Assembly: GCA_964611575.1 (NCBI GenBank)
Contig: CAZTAJ010000006.1
Span: 1-64,000 of the forward strand
Direction: 5' to 3'
Source of the DNA: CAITUY01 sp964611575
GTDB lineage: Bacteria > Verrucomicrobiota > Kiritimatiellia > CAIKKV01 > CAITUY01
DNA: 64,000 nucleotides
Within the stretch, counting starts at the first letter, position 1. Each line of letters begins with the position of its first letter. The notes beneath the pieces were generated by a model. That model was not told the origin of the DNA. It ran no database searches and saw only the letters and a program-made list of their open reading frames with translations. The position numbers and the translations under genes were made by a program. Positions 16,565 to 25,627 of this stretch are shown here, one piece after another.

Positions 16565-19500
16565 GGTTTCACCAGCAGGAACCGGGAGCCGTGGCGCTCG
16601 ATTTCGAGCGGCACGGACGATGTCTCGGCGATGATCTTGCCTGTCATGATGTCGGTGACCGGGCCTCGCGGTATGTTCTTCCCCAGAGTCAGGTCAACCT
16701 TGACCGGCCCGTCTGTCGGGTTCAGCACCGCCAGCAGCACCGACTTTCTGCCCGGGTTGACGTAGCCGCCCGCCAGCACGCGTTTGTCAGACACCTTGAG
16801 TTCCTCCGCGTCCTTCGCGTTCCAGTAGCGAAGGTGCCGCACGTCGGGCTCCCAGGCGGAAAGCTCCTCGCTGTCCCGGACAGCCCTGACTTCTTTCATC
16901 ACCCGCGACAGATGGGCCGGATTCCCGGCCCAGAAGGCATCGAAGAGGATTCCGTAAGCCATGCGGATGCCGAATTCCCGTTCGTCGCGGTCGGTCGTCG
17001 TCTCGCCGACGACTCTCACGTTCGAATGGGCTATTGTCATCCCGGAGGCCGTCATCGTAAAGGCGGCGGCAATGGCCGGCGGCATGCCCTGTTCGATCAG
17101 GTCGGGTCCCACGGCTTTCGGGGAAATGACGCCTTCCACAAACCCGACAAAGCCGTAGGAGTTATCCCAGTTGTTGTCGAAGCTCTGGGCCGGCGGACGC
17201 CCGATCAACCACAACGCCGTGGAATACCGGCGGGCGCGCTCGTGAAAGCGCAGCGGGATGGCGAACGGCCTCAGTTGTCCGTCTTCGCGACGGTAGGCGA
17301 TGCCGTCGATGTCCGTTTTCACGTTGAACGCTCTGGGCAGGTTCTCGAAATTGTCGTAGCGGGTGCCGTTGACAAAGCTGTATTTGCCGAGTTGCACCAT
17401 GTGCCAGAGCCAGCAGTCCACGAAACTGTCGGTCATGGGCCCGGCGACCACGGTAAGCTGCGCATCCGTGGTCCATTTCACCGTGCCGCCGAAGTTATAC
17501 ATGTTGATGAATGTCTTATCGACCCTGAAGGGCTGAGATGCGGTGTGAAGCCATCCAGACCCGAAGGTTGGCATTTCGTGCATGGCCGCATCGAAGAGGA
17601 AGGCGCTGCCATACAGCGTTGCGGGATTACCTTTCCGCTGTTTCTCGTTCTTGATCCGATAGCGGGACGCATAGCCCGGAGGCGCATCTCCCGGGTCCCG
17701 GTAATGGGGCGCAAAGCCGTCACTCTCGTAAATGAACTTGCGCAGCGCCTCGTAATCCTCCGGCGTGGAGAGCTGGAAGCCGTCCACCCCTGCGCCATAG
17801 TAACGGTAGCCGGCGCTATCAGGCCCCGAATAGGTTTGCTTCCGATACGCCGCCGCCTTGGGCCTCGTCGGCGAGGCGATGAAGGCAAACTCGAGGGTCC
17901 GCGGTTTGTCGAGCGCCAGCGGTTTGGCCACGAAGCGGAACTTGAGCGCCAGCTCGCCGTGTTCGCGAACCAGCAGGACCTGGTCGTCCGCGTCGTCCAC
18001 GCTCCAGCCGCGGTCGCTCTCCGCCAGCCAGAACAGGGCATGGTCGTATTGGCCCGCATAGATCACCGGAACGAACGTCCCGGTCAGCGCCGGATGCGCA
18101 GCCATTTGCGAACTCCTGGCCAGCACGCCCTCGCCCTCGGGAATCGCGCCGAGGCACTTGGTGTCGGTGATGCGGTTGAACCGATACAAGTCCGAACTCT
18201 TGGCCAGCGGCACGGTGAGCGTGAGCGCGTCCAGCCGGGCTGCCTTCTTGGGATCGAGCGTGAGCCGGATCGTGTATAGCCCGTCGTAGTCGAGCCGGCT
18301 TCTGACGGTGACGCCCACCGGCCCGAGGGCGGAATCGGCTTCGATCTCCGCGGCATAGCCGTCGGTTTTTTCCAACTGGAAATCCTTGCCTGCGACCGGG
18401 CATACGTTGGTTGCCAGCTCATATTTTGCGAAATCCGCAGGGAATATCCGGCCCGGAATCAGGGTCACTCGGGGTTTCTTATCCCCCACCGCGGCCACGG
18501 CCTTGCCGTCCACCGTCCCCTCCAGCCGCATCGGGCCGCCGAGCACGTCTTCGCCTTGCGAAATCATGGCCGCCGGCAATCCGTTGTTCTGCAGGGCATA
18601 CGTTCGCCCCCAGCAGGCGAGGACCGTCTGCTCCGATGAAGAAACGGCGGGGACCGCCGTCTCCATGGAGCCGGCCGTCCCGGCCGGTTGCGCATGGTCT
18701 CGCCCATGCCCATCCCGCGACTGACCCCTGAACCCTGAACCCTGAACCCTTGTTACCCCAACCGGCGTCCATGGCGGAATGATCACCTTGTCGCGGCCGA
18801 GGGTCGTCCTCTCCCACTCGAACTTCTGGCGGACCTGCTGGAACTCCTTCTCGTCCGCCACGGTCTCGCCCTGAACCAGCGACAGCCGGATCTTATACTT
18901 GCCTTCCGGCAGGGGCGACGGCAACTGCGCCACGGCGTTGCCGCCGGCGTTGGTCGCCACCGCGCCGTCGGCGCGGGCGATTTCCTTCCCGGCGGCATCC
19001 GTTACCGTCACCCGCAGCTTGTCCGCCGCGACGATCGCCTTGGCCTTCTCCAGCGCCTTGCCGACATACAAGCTCGTGTTGAGCTTGGTGGACACGAGGG
19101 AGTCGAGTTTGTCCGTGTAGGGGTCGTAGATGTAGTCGAAGACGGCGTTCGCGGCCATCTCGTAGCTGTGCTCTTTCTTCCATGCGGCAAGCGCCTCGGC
19201 AACCTTCTCGTCCTTCGGGCTGAACGGCACCGCATTGCGGAACAGCAACTGCTCCTTGCCGTCATGCGACGCCTTGACCTCCACGCGCAGAATGTTCCCA
19301 TCCGGCAACACGCCTTTAAATTCCTCCCGTGTGCCGATCCTCATCTTCTGGCCCTTGGTCTTGCGTTCCTCCCAGGTCTTCTCCCAGGTAACCTTCCCGC
19401 CTGCCTCGTTGCTCATCGCGATTCTCAGATCCACCGGCTTGTCGTCCGTGCCGGTGCCGGCATAACCTTCCAGTACCACATTCAGACTTCCCTTGGGATA

Positions 19501-20325
19501 GAGCCATGAAGGGTCGGACTTGTTCAGCGCGAACGAGAAGAGCAGGTCCGGGTCGAAGGTCACCTGGGGTGCGTTCCGCCAGTCGTCGGCCTTGACTCCA
19601 CCCCAACTCAGATACAGCGGCTTGCTCGACCACGCCAGATGGACCTTGGCCGTCTTGCCATCCAACTTGTCCGTCCCCAGCATCGCCAGCGGAATCCGCA
19701 GGTGGCCGATCCAGTAACGCGCACCGTCCAAGCCAACCCACGAACCGCGGCCGATCGCTTTTGTGTCCAGCGGGTGGTTCTGCCCCTCGAGCGCCTCCAT
19801 CGTGTAGGCCCAGATCGCGCCGTTGGGGTTCATCGCCAACCGGAAGAAGGGCACCCCGTCCTGCCCGACATTTTCGTCGAAACCCACCTGCAAGACGATG
19901 TGGTCGTCGTCCAGAATCCCCAGGTCGTTGTCCTCCGTCGCCTTGGCGAGGAAGTTCTCGCTGTTGGGATCGACCGTCGTCAGAATCTTGATACACAGCG
20001 CCTGGTCGCTGTAGTTGACATACCAGACCATGTCTTTTCCGGCATAGGGTGCGCCCGGCAGGTTCGCCGCGCGCAGGCCGGTGAAGGCCGGCGACTGAGG
20101 CCAGCCGTGAATGAATTTGCTGTTGAAGGGGGTCCGGTCTTCGCACTTCCCGGCGCGCAGGAAGCACGGCGCGGGTTCGGCGGCGGCTGCCGGCGGCGCG
20201 TCCCTGCCTTCGGCCCCGAAGGCGGCCGTGGATGCGAAGAGCGCCAGGGCCAGGGTGCGGGCGGCGTGGCGGAGGGTTCCGGCCAGGATCACTGGCCGGA
20301 TGGGCATGTTGCTATTGCTTGTCAT
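16561..20325 (-). CDS. Secreted GH123-like/DUF6067 protein with CBM9-like N-terminus
   Basis: This is a 1254-residue secreted protein with a signal peptide ending around ASTAAFGA. A CBM9/DOMON-like beta-sandwich domain covers about residues 75-270, followed by an Ig-like region and a C-terminal DUF6067 (GH123-like) unit beginning near IIPPWTPVGV. Such proteins are thought to cleave or bind complex glycans at the cell surface. AAGGAA upstream supports ATG 20325. Residues about 523-565 are an in-frame insertion made of hairpins and GGGTTCA repeats (18644-18757) that the paralogue downstream lacks. It is organised in tandem with that paralogue, 69 bp apart. The exact substrate is unknown. Confidence 0.75.
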   Translation of the reverse strand: MTSNSNMPIRPVILAGTLRHAARTLALALFASTAAFGAEGRDAPPAAAAEPAPCFLRAGKCEDRTPFNSKFIHGWPQSPAFTGLRAANLPGAPYAGKDMVWYVNYSDQALCIKILTTVDPNSENFLAKATEDNDLGILDDDHIVLQVGFDENVGQDGVPFFRLAMNPNGAIWAYTMEALEGQNHPLDTKAIGRGSWVGLDGARYWIGHLRIPLAMLGTDKLDGKTAKVHLAWSSKPLYLSWGGVKADDWRNAPQVTFDPDLLFSFALNKSDPSWLYPKGSLNVVLEGYAGTGTDDKPVDLRIAMSNEAGGKVTWEKTWEERKTKGQKMRIGTREEFKGVLPDGNILRVEVKASHDGKEQLLFRNAVPFSPKDEKVAEALAAWKKEHSYEMAANAVFDYIYDPYTDKLDSLVSTKLNTSLYVGKALEKAKAIVAADKLRVTVTDAAGKEIARADGAVATNAGGNAVAQLPSPLPEGKYKIRLSLVQGETVADEKEFQQVRQKFEWERTTLGRDKVIIPPWTPVGVTRVQGSGFRGQSRDGHGRDHAQPAGTAGSMETAVPAVSSSEQTVLACWGRTYALQNNGLPAAMISQGEDVLGGPMRLEGTVDGKAVAAVGDKKPRVTLIPGRIFPADFAKYELATNVCPVAGKDFQLEKTDGYAAEIEADSALGPVGVTVRSRLDYDGLYTIRLTLDPKKAARLDALTLTVPLAKSSDLYRFNRITDTKCLGAIPEGEGVLARSSQMAAHPALTGTFVPVIYAGQYDHALFWLAESDRGWSVDDADDQVLLVREHGELALKFRFVAKPLALDKPRTLEFAFIASPTRPKAAAYRKQTYSGPDSAGYRYYGAGVDGFQLSTPEDYEALRKFIYESDGFAPHYRDPGDAPPGYASRYRIKNEKQRKGNPATLYGSAFLFDAAMHEMPTFGSGWLHTASQPFRVDKTFINMYNFGGTVKWTTDAQLTVVAGPMTDSFVDCWLWHMVQLGKYSFVNGTRYDNFENLPRAFNVKTDIDGIAYRREDGQLRPFAIPLRFHERARRYSTALWLIGRPPAQSFDNNWDNSYGFVGFVEGVISPKAVGPDLIEQGMPPAIAAAFTMTASGMTIAHSNVRVVGETTTDRDEREFGIRMAYGILFDAFWAGNPAHLSRVMKEVRAVRDSEELSAWEPDVRHLRYWNAKDAEELKVSDKRVLAGGYVNPGRKSVLLAVLNPTDGPVKVDLTLGKNIPRGPVTDIMTGKIIAETSSVPLEIERHGSRFLLVKP
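18644..18757. repeat. Hairpin-cluster element inserted in a coding region
   Basis: Three palindromes abut: ACGGCGG-gga-CCGCCGT (18644-18660), CTCCATGGAG (18661-18670) and CCGGCCG-tcc-CGGCCGG (18671-18687). A fourth hairpin, GCATGG-tctcgc-CCATGC, follows at 18692-18709. Three CCTGAAC heptamers then occupy about 18726-18749. The block is open in the frame of the secreted protein and adds about 40 residues. Confidence 0.8.
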
Positions 20326-20394
20326 GGCGGTTGTTCCTTGTTGTTCTGTTGTTGGACTAGCGACCCGCGACGCACGGATGCTCACGGCGTCGAG

Positions 20395-23300
20395 TCAGCG
20401 CAGGCGAAGAACCCGCACGCCGTACACCGGCGGCATGTCCACGGCGAGGGCGCCATCCTTCAGCGCGCCGATCGCCTTGCCGTTTTCCGCGTCCTCGACG
20501 GCGGTTCCCGGCGCGAATCCCAGTGCCTTTGTATCCAGAGTCACCGTCACCGTCTCCGCCTTCTCCGACCAGCTCGCGAGCACGATCATGACGTCGCGCG
20601 TGGCCGGCTTGGCGAAGACAATCCATTTGACCGGCTCGCTGGAGACCGTCAGGACCGGCGGGTCAGCCCAATAGCTGTGCACCTTCACGTCGTCCGTCCC
20701 ATACCCGAAGTCCACGGCCACCTTCTCCAGCGCCCGGGCCGCGATCGCGGCCGGTTGATTGGTTTCGACCGCCTCCGGTGGCATGCGCTTGCTCAATTCG
20801 TGCACCATGCTCATGCCCCAGGTGGCGCGGCCGGGCCACTCGGGATGCTGCTTTTCGTATTCGAGCATGAGCGGATTCGTGAGGCCCCAGAGCGTCCGAT
20901 GGCAATGGCCGTATACCCCCGTCTGCCGGCCCATCGTGGTGGTGCGGATCTCGGCGGGAGGAAACGGCTGGCCGTAACGCCCGCTCCATTCCAGGTCCAG
21001 ACTCCCCGTCGCCCAGCCGTCCAGGGGAAGAATCTGGGTATTCGTCCGGTGGATGCACCATTCGATCTCGTCCGGCTGATGCCGTTTCCAGTACTGGAGC
21101 AGGTTCCAGGTGCGCTTCTTGTATTCACGCTGGTTCCAGAGCGTGATCGCCGGCTGGATCGCTCCGTTCTCCGTGAGATACGCCGCAGTGGTGCGCGGGT
21201 TGTTCGAGAGTTTGGGATTGCAGTTGTCCCAGTACAGGCTGACGCCGCGCTTGAGCCATTCGTTGTGAATCGAAAGCGCGTAGTCCTGATACGAACGCGG
21301 ATAGGTCGTGCTTGCGCCGCCGCCGTTCGGTCCTTTGCGGAACTCCTCGTCGGTCAGGCATTTCCGCTGGGTGAACGCGCGCATGCCCGTCCATTCGTCC
21401 TGGAAGGTCCACCACGGCGGCTGGTACGCGCAGGCGGCCATCTCCTCGGCGTAGACCATGGCCGGCCGCGGCCGGCGCGGCACGGCCCACTTGTTCACGA
21501 ACTTGCGGATGCTGTCAGCCCAGTTCCAGGTTCCCTGAACCGGCGGCGGGTTGTATTGCGCCACGTAGTTGGTCAGCCAGGCCTCGTCCAGTTGCCCGGT
21601 CTTGTGGGCCGCGCAAATGCGGTCCACCACCGTCCAGTCGCCCCGATACGGCCCCTTGTACGAGCAACTCAGGCCGCCCCAGGGATTCACCGGTCCGGAA
21701 ATGCTGGGCATGAGGTTGGCCTTGGCCCGCCACCCGTCCGGCATCGGTTTCACCGGCGAGGCCTGCAGGCCGAAGACCAGCTCATGCCGCGCGGCGATGA
21801 CCGACGGCGTGTTGACCAGGTAGACCCGCAGCGTCAGGCGGTCGCCCTCGCGCACAAGGTCCTGCACGGGTGCCTTGCCGCCGTCCTTGGCCGTGAACCA
21901 GCCGCGGTCGTTTTCCGCAAACCACGCCAGGCCGCGCTCCTCAGCGCCGAACCAGAGGTAGCTGCAGAAACTGTTCTGCCACTCCCGGCCCCGCCGGGGC
22001 GCTTTGCCGCTGTTCCACACCTCGCCGTCGCCCGTCGGCGTCGGCCCGGCGGGATTACCGCGCAAGCTATCCACGAACGTGTGGTAGAGCGGCGCCTCGC
22101 GGTCCTTGATCGGGATTTCGATCCACAGGCGGGTAATCTCGGGTTTTGGGTTTCGGGTTTTGGGTTCCGAGTTTCGGGTTTCGGGTTTGCCCGGCGCGAG
22201 GGCCATCGCGACTTTCATGCAGCCGTCGAATTCGAGGGTGGACACGGCCTCGATGCGGACCGCCCCGCTTTCCGCCGCGGCGGCAAACACCGCCGCCTGC
22301 GGCGAGGCGGACCGCAAGGCCACCGACGATGTGGCCCAACGGCCCTCGCCGTCCGCCGTCTCGAATCGCACCGTCATCGGCCCGGCCAGCAGTTCGCGCC
22401 CCTGGCTGACAACCGAATCCCACAGGCCAAAGCCGTTCATCGTCTGCTCGCGGTCGACGACGGAGACCTTGCGCCCGTCCACCTTCACCGGCGTGAAGGG
22501 CGGATAGACCTCCTCGGTGATGCCCAGCGTATTGCCCTCCCAGGAAAAGACCTCGCGCCGCAACGGCTTCTCCAGCACCGTCGTCCCGGCGAGCCCTTCC
22601 AGGGTGAATTGAACCTTGTATTCTCCGCGTAACGGCGGGACTTCCAGCCGGGACTCCGGGGCCGCGCCGTCTTTCAGCGCGAGGCGCGCCTCCGCCAGCG
22701 GCTTGGCGCTCGGGTCGGCGGCCAGCAGGCGGACGACCGCGCCGGTATAGGCGCGGCCCGCCGCGGAGGCGGCGCGGTCGCGGACCATGAGGCGGCTGAA
22801 GTCCGCCGCGAGGTAAAGAAGATTTCTGGAGGGCTGGTAGGCGAAGAGGCAACCTCTCGCGAGCGCCGCCTTTCGGCGCTCCTCCTCGCTTTGTTTCGGA
22901 GCCGCCGCGCCGCCTATCGGTGCGACCCGGATGTCGTCTATATCAAGGCATTCGGGGCTGATCTGCGGGCTCCACCCGCTCTGCAAAGCGATCACGCCCT
23001 GGCCGATGCGGGTATCGCGGACCCGCGCGTGGAAATCGCCGTCGAGAAAGGTGGTGGCGGTGTCGCCGTTGACCGTCACGGCAAAGGTGTGCCAGTTCGT
23101 GTCGGCCTTGCCGCCGGCGGGACCGGTCTCGTCACGCGCGTCGAGCGGTGACGGATTTCCATCCGTCTGAAAGTGAGGGCCCGACAATTCCCAGATCTTG
23201 CTGCGCTTATCCCAGCGTACCTCCATGACGTAGGCTTCGTACGGGTTGTCTTCCGCCGGATTCACCCGCCAGAGGATGCGAAGAAGAACGGCCCTGCCGC

Positions 23301-23730
23301 GCACCTGGACCGGCAGGTCGGGGATCCGGCCGGCGCGGAAGCGGAAACTCAGGGTGTAATCGCTCCAGGCCTCAAGTTTGTCGCCAAGTGTGGCGGTTTT
23401 CTTCCAGTCGCCCGGTTTCACCCAGGGCCCGGCGAGCATCTGCCCCCCCGCGGTGAAGCGAGCTACCAGATTGCCCTTTGGTGGCTCGTTTGTTGCGGTT
23501 TTTCCTTGTACGACATCGTCCTTGAGGTCGATGCCGTTGTCCAGGGCGGAAGTCAGGTCCGGCAGTTCCATTTTTTCTGGAACGATTTCGATGCCCGGGG
23601 AAACCAGGGCCCAGTTCGGGTTGAAGCCGTTCTGGAACGTATCTTCGAGAAGCGGCGGCGGCGCATCGCCCGCCCGGGCGGTCGCCATCGCCAGAATGAA
23701 TAGTCCAACATACGCTGCCGTTTTCTTCAT
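20395..23730 (-). CDS. Secreted GH123-like/DUF6067 protein with DUF1080-like N-terminus
   Basis: This 1111-residue protein has a signal peptide (MKKTAAYVGLFILAMATARAG). A DUF1080/LamG-like beta-sandwich follows (about residues 25-260). The C-terminal DUF6067-type unit begins near VYPPFTPVKV, with WDSVVSQGRELLAGPM closely matching the paralogue at 16561-20325. The two proteins share the C-terminal unit but have different N-terminal binding modules, suggesting duplication and domain exchange. GAAAGGAG upstream supports ATG 23730. Residues about 514-530 (repeating KPxTRNx) are encoded by a run of seven GGGTTTC-type heptamers. It lies 182 bp downstream of the GntR-type regulator, its likely controller. 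Confidence 0.75.
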   Translation of the reverse strand: MKKTAAYVGLFILAMATARAGDAPPPLLEDTFQNGFNPNWALVSPGIEIVPEKMELPDLTSALDNGIDLKDDVVQGKTATNEPPKGNLVARFTAGGQMLAGPWVKPGDWKKTATLGDKLEAWSDYTLSFRFRAGRIPDLPVQVRGRAVLLRILWRVNPAEDNPYEAYVMEVRWDKRSKIWELSGPHFQTDGNPSPLDARDETGPAGGKADTNWHTFAVTVNGDTATTFLDGDFHARVRDTRIGQGVIALQSGWSPQISPECLDIDDIRVAPIGGAAAPKQSEEERRKAALARGCLFAYQPSRNLLYLAADFSRLMVRDRAASAAGRAYTGAVVRLLAADPSAKPLAEARLALKDGAAPESRLEVPPLRGEYKVQFTLEGLAGTTVLEKPLRREVFSWEGNTLGITEEVYPPFTPVKVDGRKVSVVDREQTMNGFGLWDSVVSQGRELLAGPMTVRFETADGEGRWATSSVALRSASPQAAVFAAAAESGAVRIEAVSTLEFDGCMKVAMALAPGKPETRNSEPKTRNPKPEITRLWIEIPIKDREAPLYHTFVDSLRGNPAGPTPTGDGEVWNSGKAPRRGREWQNSFCSYLWFGAEERGLAWFAENDRGWFTAKDGGKAPVQDLVREGDRLTLRVYLVNTPSVIAARHELVFGLQASPVKPMPDGWRAKANLMPSISGPVNPWGGLSCSYKGPYRGDWTVVDRICAAHKTGQLDEAWLTNYVAQYNPPPVQGTWNWADSIRKFVNKWAVPRRPRPAMVYAEEMAACAYQPPWWTFQDEWTGMRAFTQRKCLTDEEFRKGPNGGGASTTYPRSYQDYALSIHNEWLKRGVSLYWDNCNPKLSNNPRTTAAYLTENGAIQPAITLWNQREYKKRTWNLLQYWKRHQPDEIEWCIHRTNTQILPLDGWATGSLDLEWSGRYGQPFPPAEIRTTTMGRQTGVYGHCHRTLWGLTNPLMLEYEKQHPEWPGRATWGMSMVHELSKRMPPEAVETNQPAAIAARALEKVAVDFGYGTDDVKVHSYWADPPVLTVSSEPVKWIVFAKPATRDVMIVLASWSEKAETVTVTLDTKALGFAPGTAVEDAENGKAIGALKDGALAVDMPPVYGVRVLRLR
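22141..22189. repeat. Seven tandem GGGTTTC-type heptamers in a coding region
   Basis: Seven 7-bp units run without a break from 22141 to 22189: GGGTTTT, GGGTTTC, GGGTTTT, GGGTTCC, GAGTTTC, GGGTTTC, GGGTTTG. Because 21 bp is seven codons, the minus-strand product repeats every seven residues (KPETRNS, EPKTRNP). Confidence 0.9.
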
Positions 23731-23774
23731 GTCGTCCTGACTCCTTTCGCCGGTATTCCTCGTATTCCCAATGC

Positions 23775-23792
23775 TAATCCTAATCGTAATCC
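23775..23792. repeat. Short TAATCC hexamer repeat upstream of a secreted-protein gene
   Basis: Three hexamers (TAATCC, TAATCG, TAATCC) lie in the 182-bp space between the GntR-type regulator and the secreted protein it precedes. The rest of 23731-23912 shows no clear promoter or operator and no second copy of the 25053-25075 palindrome. Confidence 0.5.
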
Positions 23793-23912
23793 ATACCCTG
23801 GACCCTGTCGCCTTCCGACGGGTGGCGGGGTTCACCGAACGTAGATCACGCTGCCTTTGGCCGGCACGGAGATCGATACGTCCTGCGGGGCGACATACCA
23901 GTTACTGCTTCC

Positions 23913-25031
23913 TCAAAGCCTCATCGCGCCCACAGCCTCTTCCGCCGACTCCACCACCGCGTCCCCATTTCCATCGGGGATGAACGCGCAGGGCAGTACG
24001 GCCGCCTTCGGCGGGAGCGTCTCGCCCCGCATGAGGCGCGCCATGGCGTCCGCCACACCCGCGGCCAGCGCCTCGGGATCCATCTCGATGCGAGCGACGG
24101 GAAAAGGCGAGCGCAACGCGATGCCGCGGGCGGTCATGACCACGAGCATCAACTGCTCGGGGACGCGGATCCGCAGTTCCTGCACGGCCTGCACGAGATC
24201 GCGGAACAGCACGTCGTCGGTCACGATCAACGCGTCCGGCTTCTCGGTCCGCGCCACCCACAGTTCGCGAAAAGCCTCCCAGCCGGCGCCGCCGTCCAGA
24301 GGATGGAACGCTTGGGCACACCGGCGCTCGTCGTACTCCAGCCCCGCCCGCTCCAGCGCCTCGCGTATGGGATACGGGCACGCGGCTCGCTCGGGACTCG
24401 GATCGCGCCGCTGAGCCCACTCGAGCACCGCAACGCGGCGCCTGCCTGCCGCCGCCAGCCAGGCTGCGGCCTGACGGAGGGCCGTTTCGGTGTCGAACCG
24501 CGCGGGGTACGGTGCGTCTTCGCCCCCGATTTGGGGGATTTGCAGTTGGCGGATCGCGTCCAACCATCGGGCATGGAGGCGGCCGTTGACCGCGATGACC
24601 CCGCCCAGTTCGCCGTTCTGCAAGTCGTTGAGCAGGTCCGGAGCATCGCTCTCGGAAAGATCGCCTCGCGGATCGCGCGTCCTCAGGTAGAGCCGCGCGC
24701 GCAGTCCGTTACGGTGAAGGGCGATCTGCAAGTGCTGCAGAAGCAGGAGGGAGAAATCCGAGAAATAGGTGCGGGTCACGTCGGCCTTGGCGACCAGCGC
24801 CACGGGCCTCGTTTCCCGGCGTGCGTTCACATAGATGCCGCTGCCGTGGCGCACCGCGATAAGCCCCTGCTGCTTGAGAGAGGCCAGCGCTTCGCGCACG
24901 GTGATGACGCTCACGCCATGCAGGCGGGCGAGTTCCCGTACGGTCGGTAATCGTCCTTCACCGAACCCGCCCTGACCGATTTTCCGCCGAAGTCGATCCG
25001 CCAGTTGTCCGCTGAGCGATTGTCTGTTCAT
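23913..25031 (-). CDS. GntR/LacI-type hybrid transcriptional regulator
   Basis: This is a 372-residue regulator. An N-terminal GntR winged helix (LPTVRELARLHGVSVITVREALASL) is fused to a LacI-type periplasmic-binding-protein sensor domain from about residue 75 on. Such hybrids sense sugars and control carbohydrate operons. GGAAGG precedes ATG 25031. A 9-bp-arm palindrome at 25053-25075, just downstream of a TTGACA on the same strand, suggests autorepression. The genes downstream on the same strand encode secreted glycan-active proteins, the probable targets. The ligand is unknown. Confidence 0.9.
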   Translation of the reverse strand: MNRQSLSGQLADRLRRKIGQGGFGEGRLPTVRELARLHGVSVITVREALASLKQQGLIAVRHGSGIYVNARRETRPVALVAKADVTRTYFSDFSLLLLQHLQIALHRNGLRARLYLRTRDPRGDLSESDAPDLLNDLQNGELGGVIAVNGRLHARWLDAIRQLQIPQIGGEDAPYPARFDTETALRQAAAWLAAAGRRRVAVLEWAQRRDPSPERAACPYPIREALERAGLEYDERRCAQAFHPLDGGAGWEAFRELWVARTEKPDALIVTDDVLFRDLVQAVQELRIRVPEQLMLVVMTARGIALRSPFPVARIEMDPEALAAGVADAMARLMRGETLPPKAAVLPCAFIPDGNGDAVVESAEEAVGAMRL

Positions 25032-25052
25032 GCGCCTTCCAGTGCTCTAAGA

Positions 25053-25099
25053 AGTGATATGATGACCATATCACTACATTTAAGACGCTCCATTGTCAA
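25053..25099 (-). promoter_or_regulatory. Candidate promoter and operator of the GntR/LacI-type regulator
   Basis: AGTGATATG (25053-25061) and CATATCACT (25067-25075) form a perfect inverted repeat with a 5-bp centre. On the minus strand a consensus TTGACA -35 box lies at 25094-25099, 18 bp upstream of the palindrome, so a bound dimer would cover the -10 region and transcription start. The -10 itself is not well conserved. Confidence 0.6.
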
Positions 25100-25208
25100 T
25101 AGGATCGTTCTGTTGAAGGCGCCGACAGCGCACTGGCAGCCTGTCGGACTTACGTTTCGGCGGTCACCCGCAACCGCCACTGGCCCGGGGCGGCCGAGTT
25201 TATCCCAG

Positions 25209-25595
25209 CTAAGCGTTTGTCTGCGAGCTCGTCGCCTGGTCCACGCAACGATCACCCTGGGTGATCTTCATCCACCAGGTTTCCGAGGTCAGCCGGCGAA
25301 TGCCGCACAGTCCCACGGCGATGTACACGAACCCCAGCGTCAGCAGGACGATGGCGTTGTAGGGGGGCGGAAGCAGGGCGAACAGGCCCACATGCACCAG
25401 GATAACACCCGTCAGCGCCAGGAGCAGACAGGCAGCCAATGCCACCAGGGACCGGCATATTTCCCGGGCCACCTGCACGCCCCGCAGATAGAGCATCGTG
25501 GCATGGATCTTGATCAGATCCAGCCACGTCCGCCGGTACTGCCCTATCACCCAGGCCGAAATGCCGCCCAGGGCCGCTTTGAAAAAACCATTCAT
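25209..25595 (-). CDS. YqjE-like phage-holin-family membrane protein
   Basis: This is a 128-residue protein with two long transmembrane helices (about 45-70 and 80-105) separated by a short PPPY turn. It fits the phage_holin_3_6/YqjE type. It lies 32 bp downstream of a DUF883 gene, the same arrangement as yqjD-yqjE in enterobacteria, where the proteins are stress-induced inner-membrane proteins. It has no signal peptide. It is probably unrelated to phage lysis despite the family name. The ATG at 25595 has only a weak Shine-Dalgarno sequence. Confidence 0.7.
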   Translation of the reverse strand: MNGFFKAALGGISAWVIGQYRRTWLDLIKIHATMLYLRGVQVAREICRSLVALAACLLLALTGVILVHVGLFALLPPPYNAIVLLTLGFVYIAVGLCGIRRLTSETWWMKITQGDRCVDQATSSQTNA

Positions 25596-25627
25596 GTCAT
25601 ACGGTTATCACGAACAGACATCCACGG

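Noticed and set aside
19639..22632. 997-codon open frame antisense to the secreted paralogues
   Set aside because: It has no start signal, gives low-complexity Arg/Gly/Pro/His-rich protein and mirrors well-supported genes. High GC content keeps such frames open.
25209..25595. Prophage signal from the holin-family protein
   Set aside because: The pairing with a DUF883 gene matches the chromosomal yqjD-yqjE arrangement, and no other phage genes are present.
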